Shown here: positions 33,822-42,573 of the stretch, piece after piece
Position numbering within the stretch: the first letter of the stretch is position 1
How the letters are laid out: each line of letters opens with the position of its first letter
Assembly: GCA_041161065.1 (NCBI GenBank)
Contig: JBEAVE010000040.1
Coordinates: 15,539 to 79,538, forward strand
Direction of reading: 5' to 3'
DNA: 64,000 nucleotides
Origin: DYRG01 sp041161065
Lineage (GTDB): Bacteria; Pseudomonadota; Gammaproteobacteria; Beggiatoales; Beggiatoaceae
Notes under the pieces: model-generated
Databases searched by the model: none
What the model was told of the DNA's origin: nothing
The model's input: the letters and a program-made list of their open reading frames with translations, nothing else
Translations under genes and position numbers: made by a program

Positions 33822-34576
33822 AATGTCATGAAGAAATGTGCGCTCGAACCGAGATTTTATTGGGTAAAGAAACCTTGCAAATACTCATTAAACCCCGAAT
33901 TTTAATTGCTGGGTTGGGAGGAGTTGGCGGCTATGTTGCTGAAATGCTTGCAAGAATTGGTTTTCACGATTTAACCCTATTAGATCATGATGTGGTGTCG
34001 CCGTCGAATTTAAATAGACAAATCATTGCGTTACATTCAACTATTGGGCAACCTAAAACCGAAGTGCTTGCTAAACGATTGCTCGATATTAATCCCGAGA
34101 TTCGATTAACATTATTAAATCAATTTTTAGAGAAATCAAATGCTAACGATTTGATTGAAAAGGGAAATTATGATTTTGTGATTGATTGCATTGATTCCAT
34201 TGCGTGTAAAGCCGCGTTGATTGCAGCGTGTTTGGCGCAAAACGTGCGCATTGCGTCGAGCATGGGGGCGGGAAATCGTTTAGATGTGACGCAGGCGCAA
34301 ATTTCTAAATTAAATCAAACACATAATTGTGGATTAGCGCGAGAATTACGGGCAACGCTCAAAAAAATGAACGTCAAAACCAATTTTCCGGTGGTTTATT
34401 CGCCCGAAAATTCTCGCCAACCCCTGCCGCATCAACCCATCGACGGCGCAATTTCGGGGCGACCGCGCGCGGTCAATGGGACAATCGCTTATTTGCCCGC
34501 GCAATTTGGGATTTTATTGGCGGGTTTAGTGACAAAAATATTGCTTACTGATCAACAGCTTGGCGTAGAATCGTAA
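33818..34576 (+). CDS. tcdA: tRNA threonylcarbamoyladenosine dehydratase TcdA (CsdL)
   Basis: 252 residues of E1-like ThiF/MoeB fold. The nucleotide loop is LIAGLGGVGGYVAEMLARIG near residue 30. Also visible are LLDHDVVSPSNLNRQI, DCIDSI, and SSMGAGNRLDVTQAQISKLNQT followed by VVYSPE, which are TcdA hallmarks. It cyclises t6A37 of tRNA to ct6A. It overlaps hepT by 4 bases. Its last 32 bases overlap the end of the convergent lipase gene. Confidence 0.9.
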   Translation: MKCHEEMCARTEILLGKETLQILIKPRILIAGLGGVGGYVAEMLARIGFHDLTLLDHDVVSPSNLNRQIIALHSTIGQPKTEVLAKRLLDINPEIRLTLLNQFLEKSNANDLIEKGNYDFVIDCIDSIACKAALIAACLAQNVRIASSMGAGNRLDVTQAQISKLNQTHNCGLARELRATLKKMNVKTNFPVVYSPENSRQPLPHQPIDGAISGRPRAVNGTIAYLPAQFGILLAGLVTKILLTDQQLGVES

Positions 34577-35360
34577 TCAACGTCCAACCATCGGCGGGAC
34601 TCAATCCATGATCGGCGGGAACGGTGTAAATTGTCGCATCTCCTTGAATTGCAGGGACATTATTTAAATCTTGGCTAAAGGGCGAAATCAACTGATCACC
34701 CAATAAAACTGCGCCTATTCCGCGCACAATCGCAAAATACTTGATTGGCGGGTGCGGTTGCACGTTCAACCAATGCAGCAAATTTCCCGCGTAAGGTCTT
34801 GTTAAATCAAACAATAATCCTTCCGAATGCCGCAACAAATCCAAACTTGGAAAAATAAAATCCGCAATTGGCGCAAATGGACGAGTAAAACTTGTTAAAT
34901 CAAGGGCTTGCTCGGCAGTCGATGTGCCAGAATTCGGGCTGGCAATCGTTGTTAAAGATTTCACTTTCACCGCATCATGCCGAATTAACGCCAACCTCGC
35001 CGCCACGCCACCCGCAGAATGTCCAATTAAATGAATGGGTTGCGAAGGATATTGGCTTTTTAACCATTGCAAGGCGCGATGCAATAAATCGGCTTGAATC
35101 ATTAACGGCGCAGTTGAAGGTAACTCAATGAGATATAAAGATTTTTGAGCATTTTGAACGCCAGATATTACACGAATACCCGTTGGTTCAGGGATTAATA
35201 TGCCCGCCCGCTGCCACTGATCGCCGCTCAAAATCGACACGATTCCCGATCTTTCCCACGCCCGTGCGTCGCTCGCGTATCCGTGCACCAGCAAAGCAAT
35301 GTCGGCGTGCGCGAGATTTGATATGAACAATAATGCAGTTATTTTCAATAAGTTAAACAT
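34545..35360 (-). CDS. Secreted/periplasmic lipase-like alpha/beta hydrolase
   Basis: 271 residues from the ATG at 35360, chosen because GGAGG is 5 bases upstream and a Sec signal (LLKITALLFISNLAHA) follows at once. The nucleophile elbow is IGHSAGGVAARLAL near residue 112; the oxyanion loop LLVHGYASDARAW and a late VPADHGLSP histidine complete the triad pattern. The Asp is not certain. It is a single gene, convergent with tcdA. Confidence 0.82.
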   Translation of the reverse strand: MFNLLKITALLFISNLAHADIALLVHGYASDARAWERSGIVSILSGDQWQRAGILIPEPTGIRVISGVQNAQKSLYLIELPSTAPLMIQADLLHRALQWLKSQYPSQPIHLIGHSAGGVAARLALIRHDAVKVKSLTTIASPNSGTSTAEQALDLTSFTRPFAPIADFIFPSLDLLRHSEGLLFDLTRPYAGNLLHWLNVQPHPPIKYFAIVRGIGAVLLGDQLISPFSQDLNNVPAIQGDATIYTVPADHGLSPADGWTLITILRQAVDQ

Positions 35361-35481
35361 AAAGCCTCCGAAAAAATGACGATACAATATAAGTATATCA
35401 CAGTTTTCTAATATTAAGAATTTGACTTATGTCGTCAAAAAAAACATAATGAAATAAACATTTAAGGTTAAATAAAGCCCC

Positions 35482-36252
35482 ATGAGTGAAGAAAATTTAA
35501 ACAATCCACCGATTTCTCCGCCTAAAAGACGCGGTATTTATATTTTGCCAAATTTATTTACAACGGCAGCCTTGTTTTCGGGTTTCTACGCAATTATAAA
35601 TGCCATTCAACAGGATTTCAAAACAGCGGCGATTGCAATATTTGTTGCAATGATTTGGGATATGTTAGATGGAAGAATTGCGCGTTTAACCAATACCCAA
35701 AGCGCATTTGGTGCAGAATACGATAGCCTTTCTGATATGATTTCATTTGGTTTAGCACCTGCCGTACTTATTTACCAATGGTCATTAGTAGAACTGGGAG
35801 AATTTGGTTGGTTAGCCGCCTTTGTTTATACGGCAGCAACTGCATTACGTTTAGCGCGTTTCAACACCCAAGTTTCAACAATGGATAAAGCCTATTTCCA
35901 AGGGTTAGCAAGTCCCGCCGCTGCCGCCGTAATTAGCGGGGCAGTTTGGTTAGGTAGTTTCTATCAAATTCAAGGTCATACAATTAGCTTTTTTACCTTT
36001 CCTTTAACGATTCTAGCGGGCGTTTTAATGGTGAGCAATATTCGTTATCGGAGCTTTAAAGATTTAGATTTGAAAGGGCGAATTCCTTTCATTAAAGCAG
36101 GATTGATTGTTTTGATATTCGTTTTTGTAGCAATTAAACCCTCTCACACCTTATTTCTATTCTTTTTAGGTTACGCGCTATCTGGACCCATTATGACGCT
36201 TCTCGAATTAAACAAACGACGATTGCAACGCCTTAAAAGTGGAGAAACCTAA
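35482..36252 (+). CDS. pssA: CDP-diacylglycerol-serine O-phosphatidyltransferase
   Basis: 256 residues with about eight membrane segments. The CDP-alcohol phosphotransferase motif is DGRIARLTNTQSAFGAEYDSLSD (DGxxAR-x8-G-x3-D-x3-D), near residue 68. It makes phosphatidylserine, the precursor of phosphatidylethanolamine. It is the membrane-embedded type (as in Bacillus and many proteobacteria), not the peripheral E. coli type. Confidence 0.93.
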   Translation: MSEENLNNPPISPPKRRGIYILPNLFTTAALFSGFYAIINAIQQDFKTAAIAIFVAMIWDMLDGRIARLTNTQSAFGAEYDSLSDMISFGLAPAVLIYQWSLVELGEFGWLAAFVYTAATALRLARFNTQVSTMDKAYFQGLASPAAAAVISGAVWLGSFYQIQGHTISFFTFPLTILAGVLMVSNIRYRSFKDLDLKGRIPFIKAGLIVLIFVFVAIKPSHTLFLFFLGYALSGPIMTLLELNKRRLQRLKSGET

Positions 36253-36326
36253 CCCCCCTTGAATTTGTAATATATAAATGCCATACTGTAACTTGTTTTA
36301 ACAATACGCAATAAAGGAGCAATTTT

Positions 36327-37034
36327 ATGAACGAAACTACTTTTATCAAAGATAAAGTCCAAACTCTTCCTGCAAAGGATAGTTTTTTTGTAGAAGAATC
36401 ACAAAGTACCTTAGCAACTAATAAACTGATTCGAAATACTTATACTTTACTTTCAATGACTTTGCTATTCACCGCGTTCACTTCGTGGATTGCAATGACA
36501 TTAAAGATTCCTCACCCCGGAATGATTTTGACTTTGCTAGGTTTCTTTGGTTTATTTTTTATTACCGCTAAATTAAAAGACAGTGCTTGGGGATTGGTTG
36601 CTATCTTTGCTTTAACGGGTTTTATGGGTTTAACATTAGGACCTATTTTAAATCATTATCTTCATGCTTTTAGAAATGGTCATGAGTTAATTATGATGGC
36701 ATTTGGTAGCACAGCCGTTATCTTTCTAGCGTTGTCTGGATATGCTTTAACAACTAAGAAAGATTTTAGCTTTCTATCGGGTTTCTTATTTGTTGGATTA
36801 ATCGTTGCGTTGTTAGGTATGTTGGGGGCATGGTTCTTTGCAATTCCTGCATTACAACTGGCGATTTCAGCAGTGGTTGTATTGTTAATGGCAGGTTACA
36901 TTCTTTATGATACTAGCAACATTGTAAATGGTTATGAAACGAATTACATTATGGCAACCATTGCGCTTTATCTCGACATCTACAATATGTTTGTTAATTT
37001 GTTAGCATTATTTGGTTTAGCGGGTGAAGAATAA
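36327..37034 (+). CDS. Bax inhibitor-1 family membrane protein (YccA/YbhL-like)
   Basis: 235 residues. A ~40-residue cytoplasmic start precedes seven hydrophobic segments, ending with the family signature LLMAGYILYDTSNIVNGYETNYIMATIALYLDIYNMFVNLL. BI-1 proteins are putative pH-gated calcium leak channels; YccA modulates FtsH proteolysis in E. coli. Which branch this belongs to is not certain. AAGGAGCAA lies ahead of the start. Confidence 0.92.
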   Translation: MNETTFIKDKVQTLPAKDSFFVEESQSTLATNKLIRNTYTLLSMTLLFTAFTSWIAMTLKIPHPGMILTLLGFFGLFFITAKLKDSAWGLVAIFALTGFMGLTLGPILNHYLHAFRNGHELIMMAFGSTAVIFLALSGYALTTKKDFSFLSGFLFVGLIVALLGMLGAWFFAIPALQLAISAVVVLLMAGYILYDTSNIVNGYETNYIMATIALYLDIYNMFVNLLALFGLAGEE

Positions 37035-37041
37035 TTGCTAA

Positions 37042-37070
37042 GAAAAAGCCTTCGTTTGAGGTTTTTTTTT
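37042..37070 (+). terminator. Probable intrinsic terminator after the BI-1 gene
   Basis: AAAAAGCCT and AGGTTTTT can pair with one bulged G around a short loop, followed by a run of T. It is weaker than the other terminators in the window. Confidence 0.55.
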
Positions 37071-37115
37071 ATGACAGTCATGTAATCGTAATAATACTCA
37101 CGCACTTTTAGGAAA

Positions 37116-37877
37116 ATGAAGATGTCTTGGCAATTTTTTAAGCAACGTTTGATTTCAAAATTTGAATCGCTCGCAACGATTGTAATTGGTTCACTTTTAA
37201 TTTTAGGCATCTTTAGTGCGTTGATTTACCTCTCTAAATTTGTTTTGCCAGACAGTTATAGCCAATTTATGGCACTTTTAGATGCACAAGATTTTGAAAA
37301 GAGCAAAAATACCGTCAAAACGTTCTTTGATTCTTTTGGAGCATGGAGTCAAATTGTGTTCATTGGTGTGCAAATATTACAAGTCTTTTTTGCACCGATT
37401 CCCGGTCAATTAACGGGATTTCTAGGCGGATTTCTATTTGGTTTCTGGCAGGGTTTATTTTTGACTATGATTGGCTTAACAATTGGTTCAGTTGCAGCAA
37501 TGGGTTTAAGCCGCTTTTTACGTGATTTTTTAGTGCAAAAATTCGTCCCCCAAAGCATTTTAGAAAGGTTTGATTATTTGATTGACAAAGGTGGTTTAAT
37601 GACCTTTTTCATGATTTTTTTATTACCCGCCTTTCCCGACGATGCCGTGTGTTTTATTGCGGGTTTAACGCGCTTAAATTTATGGAAATTAGTGGGCGTT
37701 TGCGTAATTGGAAGATTACCCGGTATGGCGGTGCTCACTTTTGCGGGAACGGCTATTGACAGCGACTTACAAATCGCCCAACTTATTTTAGGTATTGCAA
37801 TGATCATTTCTATCGTGATTTGGTTTTTTGAGGAAGAAATCGTTACCTATGTTAAAAGATTTGAAAATCCTGCGTAG
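37116..37877 (+). CDS. VTT/DedA-type (TVP38/TMEM64) membrane protein
   Basis: 253 residues. The VTT-domain signature is FFAPIPGQLTGFLGGFLFG, then IGSVAAMGLSRFLRDFLVQKFV and LPAFPDDAVCFIAGLTRLNLWKLV, with final RLPGMAVLTFAGTA. Members act as lipid scramblase-like or proton-coupled transporters in the inner membrane; the substrate is unknown. AGGA is 5 bases ahead of the first ATG; a second Met is two codons on. Confidence 0.87.
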   Translation: MKMSWQFFKQRLISKFESLATIVIGSLLILGIFSALIYLSKFVLPDSYSQFMALLDAQDFEKSKNTVKTFFDSFGAWSQIVFIGVQILQVFFAPIPGQLTGFLGGFLFGFWQGLFLTMIGLTIGSVAAMGLSRFLRDFLVQKFVPQSILERFDYLIDKGGLMTFFMIFLLPAFPDDAVCFIAGLTRLNLWKLVGVCVIGRLPGMAVLTFAGTAIDSDLQIAQLILGIAMIISIVIWFFEEEIVTYVKRFENPA

Positions 37878-37924
37878 CACACTTGCACTGTACCCAAAAA
37901 ATAGTTATAATCTCCCGCTTTCAC

Positions 37925-37999
37925 AGGCGCGTAGCTCAGTGGTAGAGCATCACCTTGACATGGTGGTGGTCGGTGGTTCGATCCCACTCGCGCCTACCA
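37925..37999 (+). tRNA. tRNA-Val (anticodon GAC)
   Basis: A complete cloverleaf. Acceptor arms AGGCGCG (37925-37931) and CGCGCCT (37989-37995) pair perfectly. The anticodon loop TTGACAT has GAC at 37957-37959, and the T-loop is TTCGATC. The CCA end is encoded (37997-37999). Confidence 0.96.
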
Positions 38000-38014
38000 G
38001 TTTTTAAACCCTAA

Positions 38015-38038
38015 GGCACTGATTCGAGTGCCTTTTTT
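38015..38038 (+). terminator. Intrinsic terminator between tRNA-Val and thrS
   Basis: GGCACT (38015-38020) pairs with AGTGCC (38027-38032) around a six-base loop, followed by six T. It ends 14 bases before the thrS start codon. Confidence 0.88.
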
Positions 38039-38052
38039 GTTATGTATAAATT

Positions 38053-39951
38053 ATGCCAATCATTACTTTGCCTGACGGTTCGCAAAAACAATTTTCTTCC
38101 CCTTTAAGTGTCGCAGATGTCGCCGCAAGCATTGGTGCTGGGCTTGCGAAAGCCGCGCTTGCCGCTAAAGTTAATGGACGTTTAGTCGATACTTCTTTTA
38201 TAATTCAAGAAGATAGCACGCTTTCTCTTATCACTGATCGCGATCCTGAGGGTTTGGATATTTTACGCCATTCCTGCGCTCATTTGCTTGCGCAAGCGGT
38301 AAAATCTTTATTTTCCGATGTACAAGTAACCATTGGACCCGTGATAGAAAATGGTTTCTACTACGATTTCTCCCGCAAAGAATCTTTTAATGCAACCGAT
38401 TTAGAAAAAATCCAAGCTAAAATGGAGGAACTTGCAGCAGCTAATTTACAAATTTCCCGTAAAGAAATGCCGCGTGATGAAGCCGTGCAATTCTTCAAAA
38501 ATTTAGGTGAGCATTACAAAGCTGAAATCATTGCCTCTATTCCGAGCAACGAAAACATTTCTTTATATCAACAAGGTGATTTCATTGATTTGTGTCGGGG
38601 TCCTCATGTTCCAAGTACGGGCAAGTTGAAAGCCTTTAAGTTAATGAAAGTGGCGGGGGCATATTGGCGGGGCGATGCTAGAAATGAAATGCTGCAACGC
38701 ATTTATGGCACGGCGTGGACAAACAAAAAAGATTTAGAAGCGTATTTGCACCGTTTAGAGGAAGCAGAAAAGCGTGATCATCGTAAGTTAGCGAAAAACT
38801 TGGATTTATTTCACTTTCAGGAAGAAGCTCCCGGCATGGTTTTCTGGCATGCAAAAGGCTGGACAATTTATCAACAAGTTGAAAGCTATATTCGTAAAGT
38901 TTTTAGAGAAAACGATTATCAAGAAGTGCGCACGCCACAATTAGTGGATCGGAGTTTGTGGGAGAAATCAGGTCATTGGGAGAAATTTCGTGAGGAAATG
39001 TTCACCACTAAATCAGAGGAACGTGATTACGCGGTGAAACCAATGAACTGCCCTTGTCATATTCAAATTTATAATCAAGGTTTGAAAAGTTATCGGGATT
39101 TGCCGTTGCGTTTGGCGGAGTTTGGTTCTTGCCATAGAAACGAGCCTTCTGGTGCATTACACGGTTTGTTAAGAATTCGTAATTTTGTGCAAGATGATGC
39201 GCATATTTTTTGTACTGAAGAACAAATCCAATCTGAGGTTTCAAATTTTATTGATTTGCTTTTCAAAGTTTATGCAGATTTTGGTTTCAACGATGTTTTA
39301 ATTAAATTATCGACGCGCCCAGAAAAACGGGTAGGAAGTGATGAGGTTTGGGATAAAGCTGAGAAAGCCCTTGAAATCGCTTTAAATCAGAAGAACTTAG
39401 CGTGGCAATTACAACCCGGAGAAGGTGCTTTTTATGGACCTAAAATTGAATTTTCTTTAAAAGATTCAATCGGTCGGGTTTGGCAATGTGGCACGATTCA
39501 AGTAGATTTTTCTATGCCTAATCGTTTGAATGCGGGTTATATTGCTGCCGATGGTTCTCGTCAAACACCGGTAATGTTGCATCGAGCAATTTTAGGTTCT
39601 TTAGAACGTTTTATAGGTATTTTAATTGAAGAATTTGCGGGAGCATTTCCTCTGTGGCTTGCACCCGTTCAAGCTGTCGTTTTGGGCATTACAAGTGCGC
39701 AAGATGAATACGCACAGCAAGTGGTGCAACAACTGCGAGAAAAAGGTTTGCGAGTTGAAATGGATTTGAGAAATGAAAAAATCAATCTAAAAATCCGTGA
39801 ACATACCTTGCAAAAAATTCCTTATCTTTTAGTGGTTGGGAAACGTGAAAGTGAGCAAAATACTGTTTCTGTTAGAACTCGGAAAGGTGAAGATTTAGGG
39901 GTTATCTCGATAGATGAACTTATCGAGAAACTATTGCAAGAGCTAAAATAA
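38053..39951 (+). CDS. thrS: Threonyl-tRNA synthetase
   Basis: 632 residues. The start MPIITLPDGSQKQF is the conserved N-terminus (TGS domain). The editing domain has RHSCAHLLAQAVKSLF, and the class II core has PMNCPCHIQIY, RLAEFGSCHRNEPSGALHGLLRIRNFVQDDAHIF and the C-terminal HRAILGSLERFIGILIEEFAGAFPLWLAP. There is no Shine-Dalgarno sequence, and a terminator ends 14 bases upstream, so how the gene is expressed is unclear. infC, which usually follows, is 3.8 kb away. Confidence 0.97.
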   Translation: MPIITLPDGSQKQFSSPLSVADVAASIGAGLAKAALAAKVNGRLVDTSFIIQEDSTLSLITDRDPEGLDILRHSCAHLLAQAVKSLFSDVQVTIGPVIENGFYYDFSRKESFNATDLEKIQAKMEELAAANLQISRKEMPRDEAVQFFKNLGEHYKAEIIASIPSNENISLYQQGDFIDLCRGPHVPSTGKLKAFKLMKVAGAYWRGDARNEMLQRIYGTAWTNKKDLEAYLHRLEEAEKRDHRKLAKNLDLFHFQEEAPGMVFWHAKGWTIYQQVESYIRKVFRENDYQEVRTPQLVDRSLWEKSGHWEKFREEMFTTKSEERDYAVKPMNCPCHIQIYNQGLKSYRDLPLRLAEFGSCHRNEPSGALHGLLRIRNFVQDDAHIFCTEEQIQSEVSNFIDLLFKVYADFGFNDVLIKLSTRPEKRVGSDEVWDKAEKALEIALNQKNLAWQLQPGEGAFYGPKIEFSLKDSIGRVWQCGTIQVDFSMPNRLNAGYIAADGSRQTPVMLHRAILGSLERFIGILIEEFAGAFPLWLAPVQAVVLGITSAQDEYAQQVVQQLREKGLRVEMDLRNEKINLKIREHTLQKIPYLLVVGKRESEQNTVSVRTRKGEDLGVISIDELIEKLLQELK

Positions 39952-39953
39952 TT

Positions 39954-40631
39954 ATGTTGGTTTCTGTGCATATCCCAAAAACGGGTGGGAGTTCGTTTAG
40001 AACTCTCTTAGAAAATCATTTCAAAGATAGACTGCTACTTGATTATGCAGATACCCCTTTTGAATATAATAACTTTGTGCGTAATTCCTCTGCTGTTCTC
40101 AAAATATTTAATCCACCCGATTTAACAAAGTATGATTGTATTCATGGGCATTTCTTACCTGTAAAGTATTATTTATTAAAGGATAAAACGACTGCTATTT
40201 GGTTAAGAGAACCTGTTGAAATGCTTGTTTCTTTATATTATTACATTCAGAGAAAGATTAGTCCTGAGAAAAGAAAAGTAAAGAAATATATGGGAGATAT
40301 TAATCTTTCGTTGGAGGATTTCTGCAAAATTACCCATTTTCATAATATTTACGCTAAATATCTTTGGGGAATTTCGTTAGAAAAATTTGATTTTATTGGT
40401 ATTACAGAAAACTATACACAAAACCTTAAATTATTTGAGAAATGTTGCAATGTTAATTTAACAAATAATCTTATTGTAGAAAATGTAAATCCTGAGAAGA
40501 ACTCTTTGGAAGAACGTTATGACATTAGCGATAAATTGCGAAAACAAATTCGCTATTTTAATTATAAAGATGTGTTAATTTATCAACAAGCACTTGAACT
40601 TAACAAACGTTTAGAACAAAGGTATTTGTAA
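39954..40631 (+). CDS. Sulfotransferase-family protein
   Basis: 225 residues. The 5'-phosphosulfate loop is VSVHIPKTGGSSFRTLLENHF at the N-terminus (PKTGGSS), and the 3'-phosphate region is AIWLREPVEMLVSLYYY. Such PAPS-dependent enzymes sulfate carbohydrates or other small molecules; the acceptor is unknown. It starts 2 bases after the thrS stop and is AT-rich. It is the first gene of the island separating thrS from infC. Confidence 0.85.
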   Translation: MLVSVHIPKTGGSSFRTLLENHFKDRLLLDYADTPFEYNNFVRNSSAVLKIFNPPDLTKYDCIHGHFLPVKYYLLKDKTTAIWLREPVEMLVSLYYYIQRKISPEKRKVKKYMGDINLSLEDFCKITHFHNIYAKYLWGISLEKFDFIGITENYTQNLKLFEKCCNVNLTNNLIVENVNPEKNSLEERYDISDKLRKQIRYFNYKDVLIYQQALELNKRLEQRYL

Positions 40632-40632
40632 T

Positions 40633-41115
40633 ATGGATTGGCAAGAGATTTGTGAACACCCCACATTGAGAGAATTGCCGTTTAAAATTGAAACAAATCA
40701 ATGGGGTAAAATTGAAATGTGTCCAGCCTCAAACGAACATAGTTTATATCAACTTTTGTTAATTGAATGGTTTTTGCGCCTTGCTCCCAATGGTAAGCCA
40801 GTTCCAGAATGTAATATTAGAACTTCCAAAGGCGTAAAGGTTGCTAATATTGGGTGGGGAAGTTTTGAGTTTTTTAAGAAAAACAAAAGAAATAATCCCT
40901 ACTTAGAATCACCCGAAATTGTGGTTGAAATTATTTCTCCTTCAAATACTGTTGCAGAAATGCAAGAAAAGAAAAATTTGTATTTTAACGTGGGTGCACA
41001 AGAGTTTTGGTTATGCGATCAAGGAAATATAAGATTCTTTAATCAAAACAAAGAATCAGAATGTAGTGAATTAATTAAAAATTTTCCTAATTATTTAGAA
41101 TTAAATTTCGCCTAA
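40633..41115 (+). CDS. Uma2-family (DUF820) PD-(D/E)XK protein, possibly degenerate
   Basis: 160 residues. The fold is recognisable from TSKGVKVANIGW, PEIVVEIISPSNTVAEMQEKKNLYFNVGAQEFWLCD. Members usually have Asp in VADVAW; here the codon is AAT (Asn), removing an expected metal ligand, while the ExxS..K half is kept. The same frame continues for 49 more coding-like codons after the TAA (see the next entry), so the protein may be prematurely stopped. Role of the family unknown. Confidence 0.78.
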   Translation: MDWQEICEHPTLRELPFKIETNQWGKIEMCPASNEHSLYQLLLIEWFLRLAPNGKPVPECNIRTSKGVKVANIGWGSFEFFKKNKRNNPYLESPEIVVEIISPSNTVAEMQEKKNLYFNVGAQEFWLCDQGNIRFFNQNKESECSELIKNFPNYLELNFA

Positions 41116-41265
41116 TTAGCTAAAAATTCAGAAAATAGTTTGCATTTTCCGCAATTTAATCTAAAATGGGCAGTTCCTTATTTTGTTGAGCACAGTAAAA
41201 TTATTGGGCGAAATACAACACTGAAAGAATTTCGGCAATGGTTAAGTGAACAAGGAGTTAAATAA
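41116..41265 (+). pseudogene. In-frame 3' extension of the Uma2-family gene beyond its stop
   Basis: After the TAA at 41113-41115 the same frame stays open for 49 codons to a TAA at 41263. It reads like real protein: WAVPYFVEHSKIIGRNTTLK then EFRQWLSEQGVK. It has no start codon of its own. Likely the tail of the original gene, cut off by a nonsense change, or a remnant of a neighbouring gene. Confidence 0.5.
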
Positions 41266-41267
41266 AA

Positions 41268-41714
41268 ATGCAAACACAAAGTTTATATGAAAAAGATTTC
41301 TATGCGTGGATTCATCACAATGTTGATTTATTGAAACAAAATAAATTAGCTGAGATTGAATTGGATATTTTAATTGATGAGTTAGAAAGCATGGCAAAAC
41401 GTGATCGGCGAGAATTATCAAGTCATTTCATTATTTTAATTGCGCACTTATTGAAATGGCAGTTTCAACCCGAACATCGTAGCAGTAGTTGGCGAGGTTC
41501 TATTCGTGAGCAACGCATTCAAATTACTAAACAACTGCAAGAAAGCCCTAGCTTAAAAAATTACATTACCGATGCAATAAAAAATGCCTATCCCGATGCG
41601 TTAGATTTGGCAAGCAATGAAACGGGTTTAGCAATGATCGCTTTTCCAAATGAATGTCCTTATGAAATCAGAGATTTATTGGATAAAGAGTTTTATCCTG
41701 AAAAGAAGGTATAA
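41268..41714 (+). CDS. DUF29 family protein
   Basis: 148 residues. The DUF29 pattern is clear: LYEKDFYAWIHHNVDLLKQ, IDELESMAKRDRRELSSHF, LIAHLLKWQFQPEHRSSSWRG, IREQRIQI, and a C-terminal FPNECPYEIRDLLDKEFYP. Function unknown; such genes are numerous in cyanobacteria and filamentous sulfur bacteria and often travel with Uma2 genes, as here. Confidence 0.88.
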   Translation: MQTQSLYEKDFYAWIHHNVDLLKQNKLAEIELDILIDELESMAKRDRRELSSHFIILIAHLLKWQFQPEHRSSSWRGSIREQRIQITKQLQESPSLKNYITDAIKNAYPDALDLASNETGLAMIAFPNECPYEIRDLLDKEFYPEKKV

Positions 41715-41715
41715 T

Positions 41716-42108
41716 ATGAAAAAGTTATTTTTTATCTCTTTGATTTTAATGAATAACATAGCATTTGCAGAGAAAACAAATTCTCAATTTGATGTTTGCA
41801 TGGACAAAGCCGGCGGTGTAACGGTTAATATGTTAAATTGCATTGATGCAGAAACGCAACGGCAAGATAAAAAGTTAAATACGATGTATCAAAATGTAAT
41901 GAAATCATTAACCGATAAACGTAAAGAACAATTGAAGAAAGCGCAACAAATATGGATTAAATATCGTGATGCAAATTGCGGTTTTTATCATGATCCAGAG
42001 GGTGGAACAATAGCTTCTATTTCGGGAGCAAATTGTGTAATGGATATGACTACTCAGCGAGCAAAAGAATTAGAAGATTTTCATAAGCTTACGAAAGATG
42101 CTGGTTGA
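41716..42108 (+). CDS. LprI/DUF1311-domain secreted protein
   Basis: 130 residues from the ATG at 41716, with a Sec signal peptide (LFFISLILMNNIAFA). The DUF1311 pattern follows: NCIDAETQRQDKKLNTMYQN, KKAQQIWIKYRDANCGF, and a C-terminal MTTQRAKELED. LprI of Mycobacterium inhibits lysozyme; the role here is inferred only from the domain. It starts 1 base after the DUF29 stop. Confidence 0.82.
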   Translation: MKKLFFISLILMNNIAFAEKTNSQFDVCMDKAGGVTVNMLNCIDAETQRQDKKLNTMYQNVMKSLTDKRKEQLKKAQQIWIKYRDANCGFYHDPEGGTIASISGANCVMDMTTQRAKELEDFHKLTKDAG

Positions 42109-42129
42109 ATATAATAAGGAAATAAAATA

Positions 42130-42573
42130 ATGCCAATTCCACTTTCTGATTTTGAAGCAACAGCTAAAAAACGATTAGATGACGCAATATTTTTAGCTAG
42201 AGATTGTCGTTATGATTCAGCAGTGTATTTAGGTGGCTATGCATTGGAAATTGCATTAAAAATATCAATGGCAAAGAAGAACGGTTTGCACAATGTTCCT
42301 GAGAAAAAGTCTGAATGTAATAATCCTTCTTATGTAGATAATGCCAGCGGCTCTAGCAAAAAGAAATATCATTGCACCCATGATTTACTTCTCTTATTAA
42401 AAGAAAGTAATGTTTATGGAGTTATAATGGGAGATATAAAATACAATAAAGATTTTGATTTTATTCATAAGCATTGGTCACCTGAAAATCGCTATAAAAA
42501 TCAAAGAATAAGTAATACTAAAATGATAGAACTTTTAGAAGCAATAGAACGTTTAGTACGGGTGATATTATGA
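42130..42573 (+). CDS. HEPN-domain protein without a catalytic motif
   Basis: 147 residues. The start KKRLDDAIFLARDCRYDSAVYLGGYALEIALKISMAK is the typical helix pair of HEPN proteins. An RX4-6H ribonuclease motif is not seen. Three cysteine/histidine residues (C63, C82, H83) lie around an insertion. It overlaps the next gene by 4 bases (ATGA), so the two are coupled. It may be the binding partner of that protein; the biological role is unknown. Confidence 0.7.
   Translation: MPIPLSDFEATAKKRLDDAIFLARDCRYDSAVYLGGYALEIALKISMAKKNGLHNVPEKKSECNNPSYVDNASGSSKKKYHCTHDLLLLLKESNVYGVIMGDIKYNKDFDFIHKHWSPENRYKNQRISNTKMIELLEAIERLVRVIL

Noticed and set aside
37925..37999. tRNA-Val as an attachment site for the nearby island
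   Set aside because: No integrase gene and no second copy of the tRNA 3' end were seen on the far side of the island.
38041..38053. TATAAA-like box just before thrS as a promoter
   Set aside because: It ends 2 bases before the start codon, so transcription would begin inside the gene.
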